Below are positions 17,005 to 23,859 of a stretch of 64,000 bases of DNA, piece after piece (positions within the stretch are counted from its first letter, which is position 1; every line of letters starts with the position of its first letter). Made by a program: the position numbers and the translations under genes. The notes under the pieces were generated by a model, which saw only the letters and a list, made by a program, of their open reading frames with translations, was not told the DNA's origin and made no database searches. The stretch spans positions 1-64,000 of the forward strand of contig NZ_JSYP01000023.1 in assembly GCF_000813005.1 (NCBI RefSeq), read 5' to 3'. This stretch comes from Flavobacterium sp. KMS (GTDB lineage: Bacteria > Bacteroidota > Bacteroidia > Flavobacteriales > Flavobacteriaceae).

Positions 17005-17859
17005 TTATCTTTTTTGAAGATTTTTTAATGCCGCTTTGGTTGCATTAAGTCGAATAGCTATAAAATCATCCTGATTAGTCTCTTTACTTGGTTCTATATT
17101 TGTTGCAAAAAAGTAAACTCTATTCTTGTTTTCAAGATAACCTACAAACCAACCATTTTTGATTTCGTTAGTATTAGATAAACCTGTCTTTCCTCTTAAA
17201 ACAAAATCATTAGTCTTTTCAACTTCCATGATGTCTTTCATTATCGATTCGGTTCTTTTAGAAATAGGCAATTCAGATAAATACAGTCTTTTTAAGAAAT
17301 CAATTTGTTGGAATTGAGATATTCTAGATTTTCCTTCTAACCAAAAATTATCAATCGTCAAGGTGTCAAAAACCATTGTATTGTAATCTAGCTTTTTTAG
17401 ATAGGCTTTCATTCTTTTCACACCAACTTTTCTTGCGATTTCCTGATAACAAGGAACACACGAAACTCGAAAGGCTTGCTTGAGTGTTAAATCCTGCTCC
17501 CAAGCTTTCATCCATCGTTTTTCTCCATTCCATTTAAAAACTGTCGAATCACTTTTTACTACACCAGTCTCTAGTGCAATAATCGAATTAGGAATTTTGA
17601 ATGTCGATGCCGGAATATGCCCTTCTTTACCCCAAGCAAAATCATTGGAATAATAGGTCTTTTTATTAAGATCATAAATTAATATTGAGCCTTTTACTTT
17701 TAAGCTATCTAAGATTTTACCAAATTCAGCCACAATGACTTCTTTGTCTTTTCCTGTTTCTTTGTTAGTTTCGGTCTTAGTTTCTTTGTTTTTAGATTGA
17801 CAACTTACGGTTAGGTTTATCAATAGAAAAAGAGATAGGATTAGTGCGGGAGTTTTCAT
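17005..17859 (-). CDS. Class D (OXA-type) beta-lactamase-like lipoprotein
   Basis: 284 aa. Signal with lipobox LTVSC (C20), then a Lys/Glu/Thr-rich linker and the penicillin-binding fold. The class D elements are present: STFK (S85-K88, the serine nucleophile and the lysine that is carbamylated in the family), SCV in FRVSCVPCYQEIARKVG, the FWLEG tryptophan motif, and KTG in LRGKTGLSN. The YGN-type motif reads YNT (KLDYNTMVF), a departure. Two Cys flank the SxV motif (SCVPC). Expected to hydrolyse beta-lactams in the periplasm; actual spectrum cannot be inferred. No regulator or mobile element is adjacent, so it looks chromosomal. Confidence 0.86.
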   Translation of the reverse strand: MKTPALILSLFLLINLTVSCQSKNKETKTETNKETGKDKEVIVAEFGKILDSLKVKGSILIYDLNKKTYYSNDFAWGKEGHIPASTFKIPNSIIALETGVVKSDSTVFKWNGEKRWMKAWEQDLTLKQAFRVSCVPCYQEIARKVGVKRMKAYLKKLDYNTMVFDTLTIDNFWLEGKSRISQFQQIDFLKRLYLSELPISKRTESIMKDIMEVEKTNDFVLRGKTGLSNTNEIKNGWFVGYLENKNRVYFFATNIEPSKETNQDDFIAIRLNATKAALKNLQKR

Positions 17860-17921
17860 TTTGGGCAGTTTTTGTGATTTTTCAATTGTTAACTTATTAT
17901 TATTTTTACGATGCTGGAATA

Positions 17922-17947
17922 GACACGAGCGGGACGCTCACGCTAGC
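17922..17947 (+). repeat. REP-like cacgagcgggacgctc element, copy 1
   Basis: GACACGAGCGGGACGCTCACGC with internal arms gagcg (17927-17931) and cgctc (17935-17939) around a 3-base loop. The same unit occurs at 44860-44877 (inverted) and 44927-44951. It sits between the archaemetzincin stop and the beta-lactamase start. Confidence 0.75.
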
Positions 17948-17967
17948 AAAGGGGATTTGATTTATTT

Positions 17968-18834
17968 TTATTGAATCTTTTCAAGATCTTTCTTCATTAA
18001 TTGAGTTGCATCGTTGAGTTTAACATACTCAAAATATTTTTCTAACTCGATTAATCTTTTCTTATTATCATATTTTATACTCGAATTTAATTTTCTTTGA
18101 CAAGATGAACATAGCCTAATTGTGCTGTTGTCTGTTTCTGGCAAACTAATCGTTCCATTCATTACACAATCTGCTTCAATACAATGATACAATCCGAACA
18201 TATGCCCTATTTCATGGGAACAGGTTTTAAGTAATCGAGATAAACATAAATCAAAATTAGTTGGCGTTAATACCTCATCTTGTAATCTATAAATTGAACT
18301 CACTCCTATTTTATCTCTGTAGGATGCTAATCCAAAAACATAATTCCACTCGGGTTTAGGATATAAATCTACTTCTGTTAATGCCATTAAAGCAATTCTA
18401 TTTAATGGCTTTTCTTTTTTAAGTACGCTGTCTAAAATATAACCTGCTAAGAACTGTTCATTATCTTCATGTCCAATTCGTCTGGCAGAACTAGGAATTA
18501 TATCATTAGAAAGTTTCTCTAAAGTTTTAGTTTTTAATTGAAAGAAAATCTCAAGATATTCTCTAACTAATTCAATTTGTTTCTTTTGTAAGGCATTAAA
18601 ATCTCCAATAGGTCTTATATAAATAATATTAGAATTATTTGTTGGAATTACGTGCCTGGAATTTATAAATTGCTCAAAGCTCTGTCCTTTTTCTTTATGC
18701 GTAAAGAGCCATTCCCCTTCAACTGGTCTTGATAATTTTACATCATTATCTGCTATATCATCAAAGTATTGATCTTCCTTGTTCTGATTACACGAACAGA
18801 TAGTCAGGAATAATAAGAGTATTAGTTTTTTCAT
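17968..18834 (-). CDS. Archaemetzincin-family zinc metalloprotease, predicted lipoprotein
   Basis: 288 aa. Lipobox in LTICSC (C15) follows a short hydrophobic signal. The catalytic signature is complete: HEIGHMFGLYHC (H207, E208, H211, H217), C218-x4-C223, M225 two residues later (CVMN), and a closing C242SSC245. This is the archaemetzincin HExxHxxGxxHCx4CxM...CxxC pattern, with three zinc His, the Met-turn and a second Cys4 zinc site. The spacing Met to CxxC is 16 residues, one short of the usual 17. Most known archaemetzincins are intracellular, so lipid-anchored export is unusual. Substrate unknown. Confidence 0.88.
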   Translation of the reverse strand: MKKLILLLFLTICSCNQNKEDQYFDDIADNDVKLSRPVEGEWLFTHKEKGQSFEQFINSRHVIPTNNSNIIYIRPIGDFNALQKKQIELVREYLEIFFQLKTKTLEKLSNDIIPSSARRIGHEDNEQFLAGYILDSVLKKEKPLNRIALMALTEVDLYPKPEWNYVFGLASYRDKIGVSSIYRLQDEVLTPTNFDLCLSRLLKTCSHEIGHMFGLYHCIEADCVMNGTISLPETDNSTIRLCSSCQRKLNSSIKYDNKKRLIELEKYFEYVKLNDATQLMKKDLEKIQ

Positions 18835-18879
18835 AAAAGTCTAGCTATAATTTTACTGTTGTAAACATATCAATATTCT

Positions 18880-19614
18880 TTACCCGTTATAATTCATTGA
18901 TGTTATTACATCGTTGGTTATTTCTATATCTAATAAATGGTCTTGATAAAAATCATCTCCTCCTGAAATTGTACAAAAAATAGCTTCTGATTCTTCTATT
19001 ATTATTCTTGTGCTATAAATTACTAAAGTATCGTACCAATCTTCATTTGCTTTGTCTTCATTGTATTCTTTATTATAAAAATCGATTAAATTTGTCTTAC
19101 AATCATTTAACCAATTAATATAATGGATGATTTTACCTGAGTAATCTTCAATATGTTCGCTAGGGATCTGAATTGAAATTGCATCTTCTTTAATTATTTT
19201 ATTAAATATGATAATTCCTTTATTAACGATTCCAAATTGGGTTTTATGATTCTTTGATGCTACAAAATCGCTCAGCTCTAGTTTGGGTTGTATTTTCTTT
19301 TCCCGATATTTTCTAATATCTTTTATGATAAAATTATCTTTATGTGATTTGGCCTTTTGTTCCATCACATACATTTTGGTTGCATCTTTTCTATTAGTTA
19401 AATCGGCAACTGTCTTAAAAACTTCATAAGCTGACTTATGAAATCCTAACAAACTATAAATATTAGAGAGAACTATATCATTCTGTTTTGTTCTATTTGT
19501 ATTTTCTAATTCGTAAAGCAAATCATAAAGCTTCTCGACACTTTCTGTTGAGGCATTAGATTTTCTGAATTCATTAGATAACGCTATATAATCTTTTGTG
19601 TAATCGCTATTCAT
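18880..19614 (-). CDS. Hypothetical protein, immunity-protein-like C-terminal domain
   Basis: 244 aa, no signal peptide. Residues 1-90 are helical and TPR-like (EKLYDLLYELENTN ... SNIYSLLGFHKSAYEVFKTVADLTNRKDATKMY). After a basic linker, residues about 120-244 form an alpha/beta domain (FGIVNKGIIIF ... IIHYINWLNDCKTNLIDFYN ... SGGDDFYQDHLLDIEI). Its tail GGDDFYQDHLLDIEI resembles C-terminal blocks in DUF2004/DUF2262-like proteins found among polymorphic-toxin immunity genes. That resemblance is from memory and weak. No toxin gene is next to it. It ends 45 bases before the archaemetzincin start. Confidence 0.6.
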   Translation of the reverse strand: MNSDYTKDYIALSNEFRKSNASTESVEKLYDLLYELENTNRTKQNDIVLSNIYSLLGFHKSAYEVFKTVADLTNRKDATKMYVMEQKAKSHKDNFIIKDIRKYREKKIQPKLELSDFVASKNHKTQFGIVNKGIIIFNKIIKEDAISIQIPSEHIEDYSGKIIHYINWLNDCKTNLIDFYNKEYNEDKANEDWYDTLVIYSTRIIIEESEAIFCTISGGDDFYQDHLLDIEITNDVITSMNYNG

Positions 19615-19703
19615 TTTTATTTTTAATATAAGTCGCTTCTCTTTTCTTCAATCGAAAATACAATTAAAAACAATATATCCGTTCAAAAATCATGATTCCT
19701 GAT

Positions 19704-19803
19704 AGGTCTAGCCCTGATGGAAGCGGCATCCTTTTTCTTGTCATCCTGACGGAGGAAGGATCTCAAGAAAAAGATATAGCGGACAGCAGGAAATAGCTCC
19801 TTA
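19704..19803 (+). repeat. Long dispersed palindromic repeat, copy A
   Basis: Begins GTCTAGCCCTGATGGAAGCGG, then CATCCTTTTTCTTG, a variable middle, CAAGAAAAAGATATAGCGG and an end ACAGCAGGAAATAGCTCC. ctttttcttg (19731-19740) pairs with caagaaaaag (19764-19773), giving a long hairpin. Copies B (29243-29333) and C (43619-43712) are in the opposite orientation and share both ends closely. Confidence 0.85.
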
Positions 19804-19988
19804 TTTTAATTGTGAATTATTAATTGTGAATTGTTGATTTAAAAAAGTTTAATTATTGATTTGGTTAATCGTTTAATTGGGAAATGCTGATTAGGTAATT
19901 TGTTTAATTCTTTTAAATCTCTTCTCTTGTTTCTCTAAATCTTGATTCTATATTCTTTAATCTTTAAATTTCTCAAATATTTACTTTG

Positions 19989-19996
19989 TATCTTTG
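19989..19996 (+). promoter_or_regulatory. TAnnTTTG promoter element of trmD
   Basis: TATCTTTG followed by CAG, 27 bases before the trmD ATG. No TTG at the ideal -33 spacing. Confidence 0.55.
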
Positions 19997-20023
19997 CAGC
20001 CTTAAACCTTTTGAAGAGAAAAA

Positions 20024-20698
20024 ATGCGCATAGATATTATTACTGTTTTACCTGAGTTATTGCGAAGCCCGTTTGAAGCTTCGATTATGAAACGTGCTAT
20101 TGACAAGGGAATTGTTGAGGTTCATTTTCATAATTTACGCGATTATACAACCAATAAACAGAAGAGTGTTGATGATTACCCTTTTGGTGGTGGTGCCGGA
20201 ATGGTTATGACGGTTCAGCCAATTGACGCTTGCATCACACATTTAAAAAGCGAGAGAGAGTACGATGAAATTATATATATGTCTCCGGATGGTGAAACAC
20301 TAAACCAGAAAATGGCAAACACGATGTCGATGCTAAAAAATATTATCATCTTGTGTGGTCATTATAAAGGTGTGGATCAGCGTGTACGTGATCATTTTAT
20401 TACTAAAGAAATTTCGATTGGTGATTATGTTTTATCTGGTGGCGAATTGGGTGCTTTGGTTTTATCTGATGCTTTGATTCGTTTGATTCCTGGTGTTTTA
20501 AGCGACGAAACTTCGGCTCTAACGGATAGTTTTCAGGATAATTTATTGTCGGGACCTATTTATACACGTCCTGCCGATTATAAAGGCTGGAAAGTTCCTG
20601 AGGTTTTAACCAGCGGTCATTTTGCCAAAATTGATAAATGGAGGGAAGATATGGCGTATGAACATACTAAAAATAGAAGACCGGATTTATTAGAATAA
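20024..20698 (+). CDS. trmD: tRNA (guanine37-N1)-methyltransferase TrmD
   Basis: 224 aa. MRIDIITVLPELLRSPFEASIMKRAIDKG is the canonical start. YPFGGGAGMVM, LCGHYKGVDQRV and GDYVLSGGELGALVLSDALIRLIPGVL form the SAM-binding trefoil knot. The C-terminal PADYKGWKVPEVLTSGHFAKIDKWR is the tRNA-binding domain. It methylates G37 of tRNAs reading CNN codons, preventing +1 frameshifts. As in many bacteria it is followed by rplS, here with a repeat and a separate promoter in between. Confidence 0.97.
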   Translation: MRIDIITVLPELLRSPFEASIMKRAIDKGIVEVHFHNLRDYTTNKQKSVDDYPFGGGAGMVMTVQPIDACITHLKSEREYDEIIYMSPDGETLNQKMANTMSMLKNIIILCGHYKGVDQRVRDHFITKEISIGDYVLSGGELGALVLSDALIRLIPGVLSDETSALTDSFQDNLLSGPIYTRPADYKGWKVPEVLTSGHFAKIDKWREDMAYEHTKNRRPDLLE

Positions 20699-20717
20699 AT
20701 TTCAAATTTATAAAACT

Positions 20718-20759
20718 CCAAATTCCAATTAATCAAGTAGTTAATAAATTGGAATTTGG
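20718..20759. repeat. Inverted repeat ccaaattccaatt between trmD and rplS
   Basis: Perfect 13-bp arms at 20718-20730 and 20747-20759, 16-base loop, followed by two more near copies of ttggaattcaattt up to 20790. It could terminate trmD transcription, though the T run comes only after the extra copies. Confidence 0.7.
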
Positions 20760-20771
20760 AATTCAATTTTA

Positions 20772-20801
20772 TTGGAATTCAATTTTTTTTATCTACATTT
20801 G
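20772..20801 (+). promoter_or_regulatory. rplS promoter with full Bacteroidota consensus
   Basis: TTG at 20772-20774, 19-base spacer, TACATTTG at 20794-20801 followed by CAG. This is the best -33/-7 match in the window and shows rplS can be transcribed independently of trmD. Confidence 0.85.
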
Positions 20802-20805
20802 CAGC

Positions 20806-20873
20806 CAAATTAGACCAACCTCTGGCGAAGTCCGTGTATGTTGCTCTATCACAAAACCATAATTAAAGATATC
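20806..20873 (+). promoter_or_regulatory. Structured 5' leader of rplS, candidate L19 autoregulatory leader
   Basis: The expected transcript starts near 20806 and has a leader of about 68 bases. CCAT at 20857-20860 can pair with ATGG at 20874-20877, hiding the start codon. Upstream GUGUA and UAUCAC segments and the GGCGAAGUCC block could form further short stems. Ribosomal-protein leaders that bind their own product are known in Flavobacteria; whether this one belongs to them I cannot confirm by eye. Confidence 0.35.
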
Positions 20874-21224
20874 ATGGCAGATTTAATGAAATTCGTTAAA
20901 GACGAATTTGTTGCAAAAAAAGATTTCCCAGTTTTCGCAGCTGGAGATACTATCACTGTTTTCTACGAAATTAGAGAGGGTGAAAAAACAAGAACTCAGT
21001 TTTTTAAAGGAGTTGTTATTCAAAGAAGAGGTTCTGGTAACACAGAAACTTTTACTATTCGTAAAATGTCTGGTGCTATTGGTGTTGAGCGTATCTTCCC
21101 AGTTAACTTACCTGCTTTACAAAAAGTTGAAATCAACAAAAAAGGTGCTGTACGTAGAGCTAGAATTTTCTACTTCAGAGAACTTACTGGTAAAAAAGCT
21201 AAGATTAGAGACAAAAGAAGATAA
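20874..21224 (+). CDS. rplS: 50S ribosomal protein bL19
   Basis: 116 aa from ATG 20874 (MADLMKFVKDEFV). The frame extends 36 bases upstream, but that part is the leader. GDTITVFYEIREGEKTRTQFFKGVVIQRRGSG, TFTIRKMSGAIGVERIFPVNLPALQKVEI and RRARIFYFRELTGKKAKI are the diagnostic blocks. It sits at the 30S-50S interface. A strong terminator follows. Confidence 0.97.
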   Translation: MADLMKFVKDEFVAKKDFPVFAAGDTITVFYEIREGEKTRTQFFKGVVIQRRGSGNTETFTIRKMSGAIGVERIFPVNLPALQKVEINKKGAVRRARIFYFRELTGKKAKIRDKRR

Positions 21225-21247
21225 TTATTTATCTCTTTACCATAAAG

Positions 21248-21283
21248 ATCCCGATTCATTATTTGTGAATCGGGATTTTTTTT
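21248..21283 (+). terminator. rplS terminator
   Basis: Perfect 11-bp arms atcccgattca (21248-21258) and tgaatcgggat (21266-21276), then eight T. Confidence 0.92.
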
Positions 21284-21383
21284 GTTCTAAACAAAATAAC
21301 AAAACAATAATTCTTTGGCCTGAAAACCACCGATTTGTTAATTATAACTCCTTTAAATAGCAATCTGTTAATTTAAGGAATTC

Positions 21384-21420
21384 TAAGAAAAACGCAACCG
21401 TTTTCGGACTGTTTTTCTTA
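21384..21420. repeat. Inverted repeat overlapping the icd promoter region
   Basis: Perfect 10-bp arms taagaaaaac (21384-21393) and gtttttctta (21411-21420), with inner ccg/cgg pairs. The last two bases of the right arm are the first two of the TATATTTG element at 21419-21426. Confidence 0.6.
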
Positions 21421-21426
21421 TATTTG
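21419..21426 (+). promoter_or_regulatory. TAnnTTTG promoter element of icd
   Basis: TATATTTG followed by CTCC, 76 bases before the icd ATG. The leader in between contains short dyads gctc...gagc and atcgc...gcgat. No TTG at ideal spacing. Confidence 0.5.
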
Positions 21427-21502
21427 CTCCGCTCGTTTTGAGCCAACCATACCTTTTACATCGCCGTTCCTAGCGATACGATTATATTAAAAAAGAAAAA
21501 AA

Positions 21503-23731
21503 ATGACACAGAATTCAAAGATTGTTTACACCTTAACTGATGAGGCGCCGTTATTAGCGACTTATTCTTTCTTGCCTATTGTACAAGAATTTACTGCTAC
21601 AGCGGGTATTGCTATTGAAACTAGAGACATTTCGTTGGTGTCTCGAATTTTATCTAATTTTCCGGAGTACTTGACCGATTCTCAAAAAACAGGGGACGCC
21701 TTGGCTGAGTTAGGACAACTTGCTACTAAACCGGAGGCAAACATTATTAAGTTGCCAAACATCTCGGCTTCGGTTCCGCAATTAAAAGCGGCTATTGCTG
21801 AGTTACAATCTCATGGGTATAAAATTCCAAATTTTCCTGAGGATCCTCAAAACGATACTGAAAAAGAAATTAAAGCTAAATACGCTAAAGTATTAGGTTC
21901 TGCAGTAAACCCAGTTTTGCGTGAAGGTAACTCTGATCGTAGAGCTCCAAGAGCAGTGAAGAATTTTGCTAAAGCAAATCCTCACTCTATGGGTGCTTGG
22001 TCTGCTGACTCTAAAACTCGTGTAGCATCTATGCCAAATGGTGATTTTTACGGAAGTGAAAAATCACTTACTGTTCCTAATGCTACTGATGTAAAAATTG
22101 AATTTGTTGCTAAAGACGGAACATCTACTATTTTAAAAGAAAGTACTCCTCTTAAAGCTGGAGAAATTATTGATAGTGCTGTATTAAACGTAAATGCTTT
22201 AAAAAGCTTTGTTGCTACAACTATCGAAGAAGCAAGAAAAGAAAACTTATTACTTTCGGTTCACCTGAAAGCTACAATGATGAAAGTTTCTGATCCAATT
22301 ATTTTTGGTGCTATTGTAGAAGTTTACTTTAAAGATGTATTTGAAAAATACGCTACTTTATTTAGCGAATTAAATATTGATACAAGAAACGGATTGGGTG
22401 ATGTTTATGCAAAAATTGCAGGAACTCCTCAACAAGCAGAAGTTGAAGCAGCTCTAGACGCAGCTATTGCTAACGGTCCTGCATTGGCAATGGTAAACTC
22501 TGATAAAGGGATTACTAACTTACACGTTCCATCGGATGTAATTGTAGATGCTTCTATGCCTGCAATGATTCGTACTTCTGGACAGATGTATAACAAAGAA
22601 GGAAAACAACAAGATACTGTTGCTCTTATTCCAGACCGCTCTTATGCTGGTGTTTATACTGCAACAATCGATTTTTGTAAAAAACATGGTGCTTTTGACC
22701 CAACTACAATGGGAAGTGTACCAAACGTAGGTTTGATGGCTCAAAAAGCTGAAGAGTACGGATCTCATGACAAAACTTTCCAAATGAAAGCTGATGGTGT
22801 TGTACGTGTTGTTGATGCTAACGGAACTGTCTTAATGGAACAAGCTGTTGAAGATAAAGATATCTTCAGAATGTGTCAGGCAAAAGATGCTCCTATTCAG
22901 GACTGGGTAAAACTAGCTGTAAACAGAGCTCGTTTATCTAATACTCCTGCTGTTTTCTGGTTAGACGAAAACAGAGCACACGATAGAGAATTAATTCAAA
23001 AAGTAAAAAGATATCTTACAGATTATGAAACTACTGGTTTAGATATTCGTATCATGAACCCTATCGAAGCTACAAACTTTACTCTTGACAGAATCATTAA
23101 AGGATTAGATACTATCTCTGTAACTGGAAACGTATTACGTGACTACCTTACAGATTTGTTCCCAATTCTTGAAGTTGGTACTTCTGCCAAAATGTTATCT
23201 ATAGTTCCTTTAATGAATGGTGGTGGTTTGTTTGAAACTGGTGCTGGAGGTTCTGCTCCTAAACACGTTGAGCAATTTACTCAAGAAGGATACTTACGTT
23301 GGGATTCATTAGGAGAATTTTTGGCTCTTGGTGCTTCATTAGAGCATTTAGGTCAAACATTAAACAACTCTAAAGCTATTGTTCTTGCTGAAACTCTTGA
23401 TGAGGCAAATGACAAGTTCCTTGCAAACGATAAATCTCCAGCTCGTAAGATTGGACAAATCGATAACCGTGGTTCTCATTTTTATTTAGCATTCTATTGG
23501 GCTCAAGCTTTGGCTGCTCAAAATAAAGATGCTGAGTTAAAAGCTATCTTCACTCCTATTGCAACAGAATTTGCTGAGAATGAAGATAAAATAAATACTG
23601 AATTAATTGCTGCTCAAGGAAAACCTCAAGACATTGGTGGATATTACCAACCAAATCCTGAATTAACTAGTAAAGCAATGCGTCCTAGTCCAACATTTAA
23701 TGCAATCTTGGCTAAAATAGCTAAAATATAA
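21503..23731 (+). CDS. icd: NADP-dependent isocitrate dehydrogenase, monomeric type
   Basis: 742 aa, the standard length of the monomeric IDH-II family and unrelated in length to the 416-aa dimeric enzyme. Start SKIVYTLTDEAPLLATYSFLPIVQEF; substrate and metal region with NSDRRAPRAVKNFAKANPHSMGAW; later WLDENRAHDRELIQKV, GGGLFETGAGGSAPKHVEQF and DNRGSHFYLAFYWAQALAAQ. It converts isocitrate to 2-oxoglutarate in the TCA cycle with NADPH formation. Related by pathway to sucC and gltBD in the same window. Confidence 0.96.
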   Translation: MTQNSKIVYTLTDEAPLLATYSFLPIVQEFTATAGIAIETRDISLVSRILSNFPEYLTDSQKTGDALAELGQLATKPEANIIKLPNISASVPQLKAAIAELQSHGYKIPNFPEDPQNDTEKEIKAKYAKVLGSAVNPVLREGNSDRRAPRAVKNFAKANPHSMGAWSADSKTRVASMPNGDFYGSEKSLTVPNATDVKIEFVAKDGTSTILKESTPLKAGEIIDSAVLNVNALKSFVATTIEEARKENLLLSVHLKATMMKVSDPIIFGAIVEVYFKDVFEKYATLFSELNIDTRNGLGDVYAKIAGTPQQAEVEAALDAAIANGPALAMVNSDKGITNLHVPSDVIVDASMPAMIRTSGQMYNKEGKQQDTVALIPDRSYAGVYTATIDFCKKHGAFDPTTMGSVPNVGLMAQKAEEYGSHDKTFQMKADGVVRVVDANGTVLMEQAVEDKDIFRMCQAKDAPIQDWVKLAVNRARLSNTPAVFWLDENRAHDRELIQKVKRYLTDYETTGLDIRIMNPIEATNFTLDRIIKGLDTISVTGNVLRDYLTDLFPILEVGTSAKMLSIVPLMNGGGLFETGAGGSAPKHVEQFTQEGYLRWDSLGEFLALGASLEHLGQTLNNSKAIVLAETLDEANDKFLANDKSPARKIGQIDNRGSHFYLAFYWAQALAAQNKDAELKAIFTPIATEFAENEDKINTELIAAQGKPQDIGGYYQPNPELTSKAMRPSPTFNAILAKIAKI

Positions 23732-23754
23732 GTTCTCATTATATTTCTCACATT

Positions 23755-23785
23755 AAAGACAGCCCGAAACGGCTGTCTTTTTTTT
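23755..23785 (+). terminator. icd terminator
   Basis: Perfect 10-bp arms aaagacagcc (23755-23764) and ggctgtcttt (23771-23780), followed by T. Confidence 0.92.
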
Positions 23786-23859
23786 AACGCACATTTAACA
23801 TTAGTTTTGTAATATTTCCCACCTTCTACCGTCATACTAGGGAATTCAAAATTTAAACA

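Larger units (their letters stand above)
19615..20023. other. Divergent intergenic region upstream of trmD
   Basis: 409 bases. It holds the long dispersed repeat at 19704-19803, then low-complexity AT sequence with TTAATTGTGAATT and GTTTAATT reiterations (about 19805-19915), and the trmD promoter element at 19989-19996. No open frame of interest. Confidence 0.7.

Noticed and set aside
20908..21360. 150-codon frame overlapping rplS in another reading frame
   Set aside because: It reads through the rplS terminator and has no homology; rplS itself is unmistakable.
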